The notes: generated by a model from the sequence alone, not told the origin. A stretch of DNA of 64,000 bases from Bryum argenteum (GCA_037043015.1 CM073324.1:25994097-26058096); one strand, 5' to 3'; positions 1 through 11,517 are shown, numbered from the stretch's first letter. Numbers and translations: made by a program.

Positions 1-326
1 TCCTCTTCTGGGATTCTGATATTGCTATCTCGTGGATTTTCAAGTCTTGGTTTATTCTTTACTTGGGTAGTATGTATGGTTTACTGTGAGTGTAACGAAA
101 ATGTTCTTGCGGCCAGCAAAAGCGTTAAAGTGATTATACATGAAGTCGTTGTAATATTGACGCAGAATGCGCTAGCATGCGTGTATTGTGTATTTCGTAA
201 CCTTCATTGAGATAAATTCTAGACTAAGGAGATAAAATTCATGCATTGAAGCAAAATTTGAACAGATGTAGTCAAATAAAGTGTCATTGAAAAGGCTAAT
301 GTGTATTCCCTATTTTTCATTTAGTG
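1..326 (+). repeat. Left arm of perfect inverted repeat (mate 20701-21026)
   Basis: Base n here pairs with base 21027-n on the opposite strand, with no mismatch or indel that I could find by eye over 326 bp. The mate lies about 1 kb beyond the stop codon of the PTB gene, in its 3' flank. The match runs off the left window edge, so the duplicated block may be longer. It ends abruptly just after a TTTCATTTAG motif. The 62-codon reading frame inside (22-210) is carried by both arms but has no recognisable domain, and I do not call it a gene. An AATAAA-like signal lies near position 275 in the duplicated unit. Confidence 0.9.
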
Positions 327-551
327 GTAATTATGAGAAGGTGAGCAACATTGCAACCTTGAATCGCAATGTATTTCGTGCTAAAAGCATATTCCACAAT
401 CTGAAAATGAGTTGAATCTGTTCTTTATCATTTGGTTGTGAACATTGCAACATGTTTTACCATGTATAGTGCATTGAAGAGATCTGTCCATTTTGCTTTG
501 CTTTGTAAATGTCGCACAACTTCGAACTGTAGTCAAGGCACACTCTACCTG

Positions 552-671
552 CATGGTACGGGGTGGGCAGCGGCATTCCAGATATACACGGCTGAGGTAG
601 ATCGAATAAAGGAGCTACATCGCATGTATCAGGAGTGGCCCTTTTTGCGCACTTTTCTGTCTAATGTTCAG
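552..671 (+). pseudogene. Relic exon of phosphoenolpyruvate carboxylase
   Basis: The frame reads GWAAAFQ, then MYQEWPFLRTFLSNVQ, directly followed by a GT donor at 672. This matches the conserved PEPC segment in which an xWLGxGxAF stretch precedes MYxEWPFFRTxLSNVEM, close to the C-terminal catalytic half of the enzyme. PEPC carboxylates phosphoenolpyruvate to oxaloacetate. Only this one exon is recognisable: no catalytic His or Arg motifs and no other exons are visible nearby, and the frame reaches a stop soon after the donor. I read it as a gene fragment left by duplication or transposition. A real exon of a gene lying mostly outside the window is less likely because no downstream exon follows. 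Confidence 0.5.
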
Positions 672-1405
672 GTAGATGCTTGTTACCCATTTTAAGATGC
701 AAGTGTGGACATTTATTGCCAGTCTTCATTTGAGTGTGTTGAACTAAACCACAGAATGTTCCCATATTCATTGTAACTCCAGAAAAATTCCGGAACTTTC
801 GCTACTTCCCGTTATCGTCTCCTGGTCGAGGCTTTTAGTGCATGCTACAAATTTAAGGAAGTCATCTCTCAAGTTCTTGAACAGAGAGAACGTTCTTTGA
901 GTCATGGCTGTTGGTTAAGTTTTCGTGATCTGTTATGGAAAATTCGGCAGATGTCTTTGTTCAAAGTTTCAATGGAAATTGCTTAAGAATATGCACGGTT
1001 ATGCTCTTAAGTGTCCTGGTCATTCCCCTGTTTAAGCAAGAATGAAGATAAGCTTGTTGAGTGTCATGCAGATGTTTCTCAGCATAGCCAATGAGAGAAA
1101 TATAGCTTCTGATAGCGTTCAATGGAACAAAAGGTTTGTGGGGGACGTCGTGTTCGCTGACTGCCTTAGCGTGTGCTCGAGGTGGAAGCAATAGGCTGAG
1201 CTCCAACATGATCTCTGTGTGGCTTGGAGAATCAATAATATCTACAACCAACTGTTTGTTTAACGTCTTTGGGAAGGTTTCATGGTTCTCTTGCTTATAT
1301 TCATGGATGAAATGCAAGGACCGTATCACACAGAAGCTGGTGTTTGATTTGGTTGAGCAAGAGTACAACCTTATCAGAGCTCAGGTTTCGGTTCTCATGT
1401 TTAGT

Positions 1406-1727
1406 GCACAACTTTGAGAATTAACGACGTGATCGATCGAAACTCGATCACCTCACCACACCGATATCTGCTATCAATAAAAATTTGAACACAAAACTCA
1501 TCACACCAATAAGCAGATGTTATCATTTAATAATCACATCCGTTTGAAAAGCATGACAATTTAGTCATGCAGAAACTACTAGTTCCGAGGGAGCTTGAGT
1601 CCTTCTCACAGTTAACTGAGCGCTTTTGACAATGGGATAAGACGATCTGGGATCTAATAGTTCTGACAGGAAGTCTACCTTGAGTTCAATGGATCAATCC
1701 ATGTTGTAACTCAAAGAAACTCACATG
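1406..1727 (+). repeat. Left arm of diverged inverted repeat around NIP gene
   Basis: It is similar in reverse complement to 5861-6274, with indels. Shared blocks include GCACAACTTTGAGAATT (1406-1422 against 6258-6274), a block around ATCACATCCGTTTGAAAAGCATGA, and the end with GGATCAATCCATGTTGTAACT. The two arms enclose the intact aquaporin gene. The right arm abuts the broken aquaporin copy. Confidence 0.75.
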
Positions 1728-2076
1728 TTTACATGCTGACTGCTTTAATCGATCAAGCTGTTGCATGTTGGAGTTCTCAAAGTGCACTACTGAGATATTG
1801 GGACCATCTGGGGAGGAGGTAACCTGTGCTCATCTCTTCAGAATTCAGGCTGCTAGCTTGCTTCCCCTTTCAACAAGCTATCATTTGCCACTTTGCTTGG
1901 GTAGGTGAGCACTTTGTTTGTACACTCAACACATGTCCATGAGGGAATAAACCGTGAGGGGTATGCAAGTACTTTGTGATTGCTCATGAAGCTACTAAAA
2001 TTCTAGTATCTTAGAATGTACGCGACAGTCTGAAGTCCGAGGAACCGAACTGGCTATCATCAATTCCCAATGTATG

Positions 2077-2487
2077 TTAGCGTAGCGTGAGAGCTGCAGG
2101 GAGAGAGAGAGAAACAGAGAGTTGGTCGTCCCATGGATTGCACATGTCGCCATCGCTGTTGTTGGCCTTCCGGCTGACCACCAGTCTCGCACTCGCCCTC
2201 GGGCACTGCAACCTCCGCTCCCTGTCGCTCCGCCTGCGCTCCATCTCCTCCCCGCCTCCCTTCTTCTCCCTCCAATGCACTCTCGACATCCGCTCCCTCG
2301 CTTCCTCAGCCTCCCTCACCAATTCCCTCCCCCTCTCACACTCCGAAGTCCTAATTCCTGATTGAACGTCAAACGCCGCTATCGCCGCATAACATATCAT
2401 CCATTTTCTCAACAGAAAAGGAGCCGCAGCAGGCTTGGAATTAGCACAGGAGAGATAATCGTGGGGATTGGACGGTGTCGCTGGCAT
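2077..2487 (-). CDS. Uncharacterised Arg/Glu-rich ORF (doubtful)
   Basis: This 136-codon frame is dominated by Arg and Glu in its middle (residues about 45-90), which could form a charged helix. It overlaps a CT/GA-rich tract (2090-2350) just upstream of the aquaporin gene on the other strand. The open frame may therefore only reflect base composition, and the tract may be promoter or 5' leader sequence of the aquaporin gene. No domain is recognised and there is no sign of introns. Confidence 0.15.
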   Translation of the reverse strand: MPATPSNPHDYLSCANSKPAAAPFLLRKWMICYAAIAAFDVQSGIRTSECERGRELVREAEEARERMSRVHWREKKGGGEEMERRRSDRERRLQCPRASARLVVSRKANNSDGDMCNPWDDQLSVSLSLPAALTLR

Positions 2488-2744
2488 TTAAATTCTGCCT
2501 TTTATCACTTTTTCTAGCTGGATTGCATTGTGTCGATGACAAGCTATATGGTAGAGAATTGAGATGAGAGGATCATCGTGTTGTTTTTTCATGTTTTTTC
2601 ATATGTTTCTTATCAAGCACTCCCGTTTGTTTGTTTCTGTCTTGAGAGCGATTGTGGAGATTTGATTGGACAGTTGACGTTTTAATGGTCGGAGGTTCTG
2701 AGAGTTGTGCTTGGCAGGCTGATCCAGGTTACAAGGTGGGCCTC

Positions 2745-4426
2745 ATGGCGGACTATTCAATCCAAATGAACCAAAGTGAACATGTTGCGAGCACTGATCA
2801 GGTTGTTGGTGGGCCAAACTCCAACCCAAGCAAATTCATGATGAAGCTCCGACGAGAGAAGCCACTTGCTCAAAAGGTACTCTGCACATTTTTTTACGTG
2901 AAGTACTTGAAATAAGTCTATCATGCTCAAGATTTATCAGTTTGGATATATTGGTTTTGTATTTTGTGCAGATGCTCGCGGAGGTGATCAGTACCTTCAT
3001 CTTAATATTTGCCGGGTGTGGCTCAATTGTGGTGAACCAAATGACCGATGGAAAAGTGACTGATAGTGGGGTGAACCTCATTTTTGGCCTTGTCGTGGCT
3101 GCCATGGTCTATTCTGTTGGCCACATTTCAGATTGCCACATGAATCCGGCCATCACTATTGGTTTTGCTTTTCTCAAAAAGTGTACCTTACTAGAGGTAA
3201 CCTCCTCCAAACGATCTCACAATTTTGGTTTATAAGTTTCAAAATTTTGATAAATATAATTGTTTTACAGTACATGATGGATGAATCGTTTGTGTAAGAA
3301 TCGTGAATTTCAAATTTGAATCTTTATGTGTAATCTAAGACCAATACTGTAATTTGTGCACTTTTTTTTTGTGGTGCAGGTACCATTGTTCATTATAAGC
3401 GAATGTATTGGAGCCACATTGGCCATGTTCATGTTAAAAGGGATCCTTCAACCTACAAATGTACAACTTGTAAAAGCATGTACACAACCCTTTGACTCCG
3501 TTTTGCAATCCTTCTTGTTGGAGGTTGTCATCACCTTCATTCTCATGTTCGTTGTTTCTGCAATCGCCACCGATACACGAGCTGTAAGAATGCCATTACA
3601 CTCTTTTTAAATTTAGTTCAAACTCTTGACTAGGTTTATACTTGCATTTGTTTAGTAGTGAGAGTAATCATTTTAAAAAGACCATTTGCTTTTTTTTAGA
3701 ATAATATTTTCTCTAGCTTCATTAAAATTGATATTTATTAAATTTTGGTAGTGGTTCGGTAGTAGATTTTTTAATTTTTTAGTAGATTCTAAATTCTTTT
3801 GTAATTTAGATATTGTTATCCATTTACACATATGATATATTTGTTGACTTCTTTTAATTGGAGAAGTTTATTAAGAGTTTTCATAAAAAGTGAAAATATG
3901 TCTCCAAATAGAGAGAAGAAAGTTGTGTTTAATAATTAAACAAAAAAAAAAAATGATCAAAAGAATAGTATTGTGAAGAAGTGTAATCTCATAGTGATTG
4001 TTTAACTTGCAGCATGGTCACCTTGCTGGAATTGTTGTTGGCGCGGTTGTATGCTTATTGTCCAATTTTGCAGGGTAAGTGCATGTTATTCCTTTAAATT
4101 GTATTAATACCAAGTTTCACTTTCCGAAAAGATTTCATTTTTATATTTTATAAAGGAAGGATGTTGTTTGGTGTAGAATTCCTAAATAGTACATGGATTT
4201 TATGCTAAAAATAACAAAGTTGAAACTATTTGAATGTACTGGCAGGCCAATCTCAGGATGCTCCATGAACCCAGCACGCTCGTTGGGTCCAGCCATTGCT
4301 TCCGGGAACTACAACGCTCTTTGGGTTTATATCTTGGCGCCGCCCATTGGCGCAATAATCGGACTTTTTGCTTACAATTGTCTGCGTAGCAGTGAAATAG
4401 AGGAGAAGAAAGATGTTGATGAATGA
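2745..4426 (+). CDS. NIP-family aquaporin (nodulin-26-like intrinsic protein)
   Basis: This is a membrane channel of the major intrinsic protein family, expected to pass water, glycerol or metalloid acids. Exons are 2745-2876, 2972-3196, 3380-3583, 4013-4074 and 4246-4426. All junctions are GT-AG and in phase, giving 267 residues, normal for the family. Both pore motifs are intact: HMNPAIT (NPA at 102-104) and CSMNPARS (NPA at 216-218). The family-typical YSVGHIS and AGCGSIVVN stretches are present. Counting back from the NPA asparagines places the aromatic/Arg filter at Phe82, Ser204, Cys213 and Arg219. This differs from the usual NIP I set (Trp/Val/Ala/Arg) and NIP II set (Ala or Gly-rich). 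The start ATG opens a short hydrophilic N-terminus. A broken copy lies downstream (6275-7650). Confidence 0.93.
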
Positions 4427-5860
4427 AGAATATGCTTTTTATTTTTGTCTTTATAGCACGGGTGGAGTTTGATTTGATTTCTCAACTTCATGTAGTAGAG
4501 ATTTGTAATTTTTTTGTAGATTTTTCTCCATGAGATTGGAAAACATGAATGAAGTTTCATTCAGTGATTTAGAAAGTTGTGAAGTCATGATCAAAACTCA
4601 AATTTCTATTTTTTTTGTAATGCTGCTTGAACTTTTATATATTCTGATTGCCATTGTCCGGTTGGTAGCATAGTTGCTGATACAACATCAAGAACATTGA
4701 GAAGAAAAAAAAAACAACCACACAAACGAAAGAGAAGAATTTGTTTGGAAGTTGCTCGATTCTGACTATGGAAGAAAAAATTAATCTATGGAGTTCAATA
4801 AAGTCAATAAAGTGAAAAGCTTTGCAAAGCAACTTGTGTGCTTTCTTTGATGTCAGGATCTCTATATCAATACTTTCTATGCTTGATTATAAATGGATGC
4901 TTACATAATGTTCTCCACGATAGAAACATAATAATTTTAATGGAGAGCTTTCGACCTTGACAATACCGAAATATACAAAAAAAACAAGTTAGTATAAAGA
5001 TATTTTGAGAACTTTAATTACAGAACAGCTCAACACCGAAACATACAACAAAACAAGTTAGTATAAAGATATTTTAAGAATTTTCATCACAGATAAGCTA
5101 AGGTGGTAACAAAAATGAATATTTAAAATTATCAAAGTCAAAGAACATCTACTGTAAGCACTATCCTAGTGTGACTGATTAATTCAATTAAAAGTCAAAT
5201 CACATTTAATTTGATTTAAATATCACTAAATAAGTTGAGTAAAGTTTTGAGAATTTCACCTACAAAATTAGTATAAAAATGAGTTGTCAAATTCTTTTTA
5301 TCTTTTTTATTTTTTTATTTTGTAAATTTTTTGCAAATTATGAAAGATAATGATTGCATAAGTGCATAGATTGTATTCACATATTTTTGATTGTTACATA
5401 GTATATTTAAATCTATAAACCTAGAGTGTCTCAAGCATGATTTACTCTTAAGCAACCAAAAAAATAAAAATTGGAGCTGAATGGGCACCAAGCCACCAAT
5501 AAGTAACGAAAGCTTGATTGGTGTCGCTAAGGCTAAGTAGATGCTTGAGGATGTTTGTTAAAGTGTTCAACAATGTCCACTCTCTCAAAGAACATAATTA
5601 TATATGGTTCCCATCAAGGCAATTTCCATTCTCAATGTATTGTTTGCAAGTCGTGATTCAAATGAACATTATTATTGATGCATGTGGTGATACGCTTGAT
5701 AAGGTATAATGGAATAATTACAATAATTTTCTTCAAGAAATGGTTATATATATATTTAATTTAAAGGGTATCTGAGAGACTCCAATAAGCTTGGACACTG
5801 TAAGGCATGAACTAGGTGATATTCTTCCTATCCATTTGGATAGGATGATAATATGTGGAT
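4427..5860. other. AT-rich 3' flank of NIP gene
   Basis: I see no gene here. The first about 200 bp are probably the 3' UTR of the aquaporin. The rest is AT-rich, with the tandem duplication listed at 4961-5092 and no recognisable coding sequence. Confidence 0.6.
4961..5092. repeat. Tandem duplication, about 70-bp unit, two copies
   Basis: Units 4961-5022 and 5031-5092 share a CCGAAAYATACAA start, an AACAAGTTAGTATAAAGATA core and a similar tail, with a few substitutions. Confidence 0.75.
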
Positions 5861-6274
5861 CATGTGAGAGTTTCTTTTAGTTACAACATGGATTGATCCA
5901 TTAAACTCAAGGTAGACTTCCTGTCCGAACTATCAGATCGCAAATCTTCTTATCCCATTTGGGTAGGATAATAGTATGTTGTCAAAAGCGCTGAGTAAGA
6001 TTTAAGAAAGACCCAAGCGCCCTGGGTAAGTAGTTTTTGCATGACTAAATGGTCATGCTTTTCAAACGGATGTGATTAATGAATGATAATATCTGCTTAT
6101 TAGTGGGATGAGTTTCGTGTTCAAATTTGTATTGACAACAGATTTTGTTTCACTTTGGTTATCGATGTGGTGATTGAGTTTCGTGTTTAAATTTGATCGA
6201 TTTAAATTAATGGATCACCTCACCCACGGTAGCGTGCCTCGCCTCGGTTGTAACATTAATTCTCAAAGTTGTGC
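5861..6274 (-). repeat. Right arm of diverged inverted repeat around NIP gene
   Basis: This is the reverse-complement counterpart of 1406-1727. It is longer because of an insertion around 5930-6030 and extra sequence near 6130-6230. Its right edge touches the relic exon 1 of the second aquaporin copy, so repeat and pseudogene may have been rearranged together. Confidence 0.75.
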
Positions 6275-7650
6275 TTGGTAGGCGGACTATTCAATCCAAA
6301 TGAACCAAAGTGATCATGCTCCAAGCAATGATTAGGTTGTTGGTGGGCCAAACTCTAACCCAAGCAAATTCATGTTGAAGCTCTGACAAGAGAAGCCGCT
6401 TGCTCAATAGGTACCATACATGTCTTCTTTCTTCTAAGTGAAGTGGTTGAAATAAGTCATCACGTTCAAACACTTATCAATTAAGATCTTGTTGAGCTCG
6501 CATGTAGGAACCCGGAGCTAGTTTTTGAAACCTTCTTTCGAGAGAGGTTTTTCTATTTTCGAAGTTGTACTCGACGTATTTGCGATAGGCGGTGGCACGA
6601 GCACTGATCTACAAATAGATATCGAAGCACATTGAACTAGCCAATGCGTCAAATTCCATGGCTCCCTTCATCCAGCATGCGCATTTTGATATGGTGTTTT
6701 CTTGCCGTTTGTCGTTCATGCCACCTGCATATCCTCGTACGCTAATATTCATTTATGATGAGTGAGTTGCCAGGTTGCAATAGGAGAAACATCGGAGTTG
6801 TATTCATAAACATTTGGCATTTGACGATGATTTAAATTTAAGCAAGACTTGCAAATCACGCATGTGAATCTCAGAAATTAGCGTAAGATTTCACATGTAA
6901 GCTGAAGTTTGTAAAATTTTTGATCTATCCAATCCGATCGAGATCGAGTGTGGTGTTTAGTGTTTGGGAAATGTTCACGGTGACTAACTTGTCGTTTCCA
7001 TCGTATTGCGCGTTGAATAAGTCTGGATGAGTCGACTCCATAGTCGAGAGTCTGTCAACGCCATAGAACAGGGTATCGTGTGCTGCAGTTCGGAAGGTTT
7101 CCATGTCTTAAAACGGTTTCCAGCGCCATCCAAAATTGCACGGAAACATGAGTCGCATCCTAAAAGATTCTCCAAGGACCCGTCACTACTCTAGAAGGGC
7201 TTGTTGGTTAAGTTTTGCATTTCGTTGATACACTGATCCTCGCAATGTGATCAGGATTTTTGTCTCAAGTGCGATCTAAGAAAAATGAAGTTGCTTCCAT
7301 TCGCAATTTCGATGAAAGCATGTGTATGAATTGTTGATATCAATGTTGCCGCTCCCTCCTGAGATCTGATTCTGGATTGAAAGTTGTATTTTGTTTTTAG
7401 GCAATTTTTGAGTGAGATGTGATGTGTAAACTCTAACTAATGAGATTGTACAACCTATTTGTTTTGTTATTTTGTATAGATGCTTGCGGAGGTGATCAGT
7501 ACCTTCATCTTGATATTTTCCGGGTGTTGGTCAATTGTGGTAAACCAAATGACTGATGGGAAAGTGGCTTACACTGGACTCAACGTCATATTTGGCCTTG
7601 TAGTGGCTGCCATGGTCTATTCTGTTGGCCCCATTTCAGATTCCACATTC
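6275..7650 (+). pseudogene. Broken second copy of the NIP aquaporin
   Basis: 6281-6413 is homologous to exon 1 of the gene at 2745, but the start codon is lost (ATGGCG became a TAGGCG-like context). In-frame stops appear where the intact copy has sense codons (GATCAG to GATTAG, CGA to TGA, AAG to TAG). The intron begins like the parent intron and is then expanded by about 950 bp of unrelated DNA (6485-7440). Exon 2 resumes at 7480 with the MLAEVISTFILIF start and stays open to the YSVGPIS stretch. It is then cut by a MITE (7655-7871) before the NPA motif. Exons 3-5 are absent. It cannot encode a channel. Confidence 0.9.
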
Positions 7651-7654
7651 ACTA

Positions 7655-7871
7655 CACTAAATAGGTAGATTAGTGTTAGAATTTTATAAGATTTGAAAAT
7701 GCTATAAGTTTTTACTTATGGTACAAAAAAATTACCAAGAGTATTGACTCCAATACTCTGGAAGGATCCACATCTTGACAGATGTAGAGGGTAAAAATAT
7801 TGACCAACAGTAAAAATTTATAACATGTTTATATAAATTAGTGTATCTAACACTAATCTACCTATTTAGTG
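7655..7871. mobile_element. MITE, TA-flanked, copy 1 (217 bp)
   Basis: Terminal inverted repeats begin CACTAAATAGGTAGATTAGTG at the left and its reverse complement at the right (at least 26 bp, apparently perfect). TA dinucleotides flank both ends (7653-7654 and 7872-7873), as expected for a Tc1/mariner-type target duplication. There is no coding capacity. A second copy with the same internal sequence is at 47714-47929. This copy interrupts exon 2 of the aquaporin pseudogene. Confidence 0.88.
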
Positions 7872-7873
7872 TA

Positions 7874-8305
7874 GTATAAAATGGCATTAAAAGTCACGGT
7901 CGTAATGACTTGACCGTAATAACACATAGTGCATATTTTAATTGTGATTGTAATGGCATCACAATAAAATATTATATTTTTAAATTTTCCTTTATTTTTT
8001 TACTATTCTATGATTGAAAAAAGAATTGAGGGCAGTAGAGGGCTGTGACCTTGGGCCTGCCATTCAAGTGTATTAATTAATTGAATATAATTTGCTGACA
8101 TGGTCGAGTCTTGAATGATATTACGTCCCACCCAATGGCGATTGAGTGGGCCCATCTCAATTGCAACGACCCTGCCAAAGGAAGCCGCCAATAGCCTGAC
8201 ATGTGGCAATGTCTAAAGAATGATTTCTTCTTTATTAGGTTATCTTTCATCCTTCCAGTGACCTCTTTCTAGGATTTTGGTTGATATTCAGTATTTTCAG
8301 CTGCT
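7874..8305. other. Intergenic stretch before the 8.3 kb ORFs
   Basis: The DNA is AT-rich to about 8020, then more balanced. A 23-bp sequence at 8024-8046 recurs in inverse orientation at 18956-18978. It lies about 250 bp upstream of plus-strand ORFs here and upstream of the minus-strand decayed gene there. No promoter element can be named with confidence. Confidence 0.4.
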
Positions 8306-9486
8306 TTGGTTGCACTTTTCACGATGAGGCGGCCGTCGAGTAGCATTCTGAGTGTGATTCTTTTTACTTCAAGAGACAGTTTAGACATGTGGGTTTCCAC
8401 AAAGTATGAAGTCGGTAATTGGGTGACTTTAAACCCTGGTAGCACAGGAGGCCATGCTCAAGTCAGCAAGAAGCATGGCGAAAATAGTTTGCGAGGATCT
8501 TTCAAGGCTCAGGTTCTAGGGTTTGAAATTGAAGCCGTAGAGAAGGTGAAGCAAGTGAGAGTACAACATGCCTTTATGCATCGCCGGTTGGAGCTTGATC
8601 CATCTGCTCCAACTTTTGGAGGCGCGTGTAAATGTGACTTTGGAAATTGCTGTTTTTGATCACTAATTGTACTTCATGTGTTTTTAAATTGCATTACTGC
8701 GTTAGTCATTTGCAGAATTGTGATTGATACTACTGTTGATTGGTATACAAGCAAATTTGTATCCTTCTCAGTTTGAAAATTGGGTGGATCCTCGAAGCAT
8801 TTTAGGCATCATTTGCGTTGTACACTCAAAAATTGGTGAGCCAACTAGAGGGAACCGTAGTCATAAGGATCTTTTAGACGAATCAATTTTCTTTTATAAC
8901 GCATCTTACGAGCCATCCAATTCACTAGGCAAATACGGGAAAGTGGTTCCCATTCCACTGCCAGGTTTTGACACTCCTCTCTGGCCGCTTCTTGACATGG
9001 CAATATAAGAGTCATTTTGTAGCAAATTTAGAGGTAGACTTTTTCTCTGTGGCATCACACATCCATAAAATGCCTGCTATGTTCGTCTTCAAGAATCCAA
9101 GTGCTGAGTCGCTGGCATCCTTGATGGATGGTGGTTGGATGACTGAGGTATCTATAGGCCCTGATATTATTAGATGTATCGTAGATTCAACGACCATAAT
9201 CTTCCGTTATCACATTGGAAGATCTACTATGTACACAAACTTTGAATATAATAGGGAACGCCTAATTGACGGAAGCTGGGAAAAAATGGAACAGACAAAG
9301 CCCCGAGTCACTGTGAAGGTTTTGTACAAGATGGGTGACTGGTCTGAAGAAATAGAAGCTGGAGAAACTTGGTTATTATCTACTCTTCAAGAGGAGATTA
9401 AAATTGCCCTTGGCAGTGACGAATTGCAAGATTTCAAAATGCATGTGTATCGAGAAGGTCAACTAGTACAGAAGGTCCATTTTTAA
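8306..9486 (+). CDS. Uncharacterised gene or gene fragment in three open segments
   Basis: Three consecutive plus-strand open segments have coding-like composition: 8306-8659, 8724-9008 and 8968-9486. The last holds about 158 codons and ends with a compact domain-like stretch (VTVKVLYKMGDWSEE, then many acidic and hydrophobic residues to a stop at 9486). Possible donors and acceptors exist between segments (for example an acceptor near 8753) but no single splice model is forced. I do not recognise the family. It could be a decayed gene or a lineage-specific one. The same upstream 23-bp motif precedes the decayed minus-strand gene at 13-18 kb, so the two might be parts of related loci. Confidence 0.35.
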
Positions 9487-9540
9487 AACTCCAATCTGAA
9501 TATATCAATACTTCATGATCTTGGAAGTATTGCATATTTC

Positions 9541-9668
9541 TTGTGCATGTACATTGAACTAACAAAAGTGTATTGTATCATGTAGATTAATCTTAGAAAG
9601 GAGAAGATTGTGATGGTTTATGATGTCTGCACACCTGCCGTGGTGCGTCTTGTTACTCAAGTTTGATC
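9541..9668 (+). repeat. Direct repeat, copy 1 of 2
   Basis: The segment starting TTGTGCATGTACATTGAACT and ending near a GTTACTCAAG motif is repeated at 10111-10238 with only a few substitutions and indels, about 570 bp apart. On the minus strand the second copy contains the end of a decayed ORF. Confidence 0.85.
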
Positions 9669-10110
9669 AAGTGGAAGCAAAGATGCAATCTCTTTTTACC
9701 TTATCCTGGTCAGCTTTGGTTTCTCGACAGTAAAACTTCTCTGAAATCCACAAAATTCACGAATATGAGCACTTGGACTGACGCATTTGTTGGTTGTTGT
9801 AATGTAGCATCGGCACTCTTGCAGTTACTCAGAATATGCAAAAACTTGTATAGCCAAGTGGTTGTAGACATTCCTTTGGCCGCTAATTTCAGAGAGAGTG
9901 CACTACGTTTGAGCTTAATGGAATGCATATCATTCTTTCTCCAATTTGATCTTCGTTCAAACAATGATGTGCTTGTACGAGTGGCCCCTTGCAAGTACTT
10001 TAGCTTCTGCCGAGTACGGTGAGCAAACACCACGAGTGATCACCTGAAGTCTCCGATTACGTGGGTTTCCAGCACAGAGAGCTAAGAGAGCACTTGATTG
10101 CATATCATTT

Positions 10111-10238
10111 TTGTGCATGTACATTGAACTAACAAAAGTGTATTGTATTCATGTAGATTAATCGTAGAAAGGAGAAGATTGTGATGGTTCATGATGTCTG
10201 CCCACACCTGCAGTGGTACGACTTGTTACTCAAGATTG
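10111..10238 (+). repeat. Direct repeat, copy 2 of 2
   Basis: This is the second copy of the 9541-9668 unit. The intervening 440 bp hold open frames in both directions without a recognisable domain. The pair may be the edges of a segmental duplication or remnants of element termini. Confidence 0.85.
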
Positions 10239-10733
10239 ATCAATTGAGTAATGAAGCTTAGGTGCTAGTTCATCCAGGCCATCTTCATCAACAATTTCGA
10301 GCACTTCTACTGTGCTTTGAACAACATGTGTAACTTCTTCATTTGTTTCTCTCGGAACCCAACGGCTGCCGATGCAGTCACACCTAGTCATTCACTCCTT
10401 AGTATGAGCTCGGGAACTCAAGTTCAGTGCTCTTTGTCTCTGGACGAGAATTGCAGCTTCGACATCAGGAGAAGATGTATCCTGGTGAAGTGTTTCTAAT
10501 TCTTGGGCACGGAATCTATGGGCAATTATCATGTACCAATGCTCAAATGTTTGCAGTAGAGGACTTTTTTTTGTCAACCCTCCTACGTGTTGTGTATGTC
10601 TTTGGTGAGTTGCTTTTGCTGCATGGTGACTGAATTCCATTCTTTGACATGACCAAACTGATATACTGCTATATTTTTCAACGAACCATGGCCTATGTTT
10701 TACCATTACATGATGCAAGTGATTGTAATACAC
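10230..10733 (-). pseudogene. Decayed ORF of unknown function
   Basis: Reading the minus strand from 10733, the frame stays open for 113 codons, meets one TGA (10392-10394), then continues in the same frame for more than 50 codons to a TGA at 10230. The distal part looks like real protein (for example VEVLEIVDEDGLDELAPKL, acidic and well mixed). The family is not recognised. It may be the C-terminal part of a gene carried by the duplicated segment. Confidence 0.3.
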
Positions 10734-11517
10734 AATTAGTTATTTTAATGATACATATGGGTGATGGTATGCTTGGCGTACCCAAATAGGATGTCTCATG
10801 AACAATTGCACTCTATACTAGTGTGTCAAACATATTCATTTTTAAAGTGTAATACATTAAGACTTCATTAAATGTAGTTTTAATTGTCTATACTTATAAT
10901 GTATCAAGAAAAAAAATTAGAAATTAAATAATATATTTTGAAGTAATTTTATTTGACTTTCTACTTGAAAAAGTAAGTTGTGTCTCACTAACCCAAAATC
11001 CATAGAATCAAGCAAATGGAATATCAACCATTTTTATTTTAATATAATTTTTGAATATGACCTACATCTTCTTGTATAGAATACAGAATAATTTATTTAA
11101 TTTAAAAAATAATAATTCATTGTGCACTATAATGCCTGCAAATCCCAAAATTCAGCATTTTTTCTCACATCTATGAATGGATCCAAAAAAAATAAAAAAT
11201 CTAAGAGAAACTCTATAGGCATATATACTTTGATTTCATTGAGGTGCATGATATTTTATTTTCCATTTTAGGGTCTTTATACTAGATTGAAATGGACAAA
11301 TTAGACATACTTTGGAGGCTTTCAATAAAAGTAACCTAATTAGTGTGTCCAAAAAGTGATACCCCAAGCTTACCATTGCCCATATGCAGACAACTACATG
11401 CACATAAGCTATATTCTATAATAAAAATAGGAGCTTAACATGTAATGGGTCTCTCCAAATGCTTTTATGTAGAGTCGGCCCCACTTTTCAATCATACCTC
11501 TGTATTGTTCTTGTTGA
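10734..11517. other. AT-rich spacer
   Basis: No gene, repeat unit or inverted terminal repeat is visible. It is strongly AT-rich with many short homopolymers. Confidence 0.5.

Noticed and set aside
22-210. 62-codon ORF, identical in both arms of the inverted repeat
   Set aside because: Its exact conservation follows from the DNA repeat. It has no domain, and its place in a 3' flank argues against coding.
1136-1417. 93-codon ORF considered as more PEPC sequence
   Set aside because: A segment (DLVEQEYNLIRAQVSVL) vaguely resembles a PEPC helix but no conserved motif supports it, and the opposite strand is equally open.
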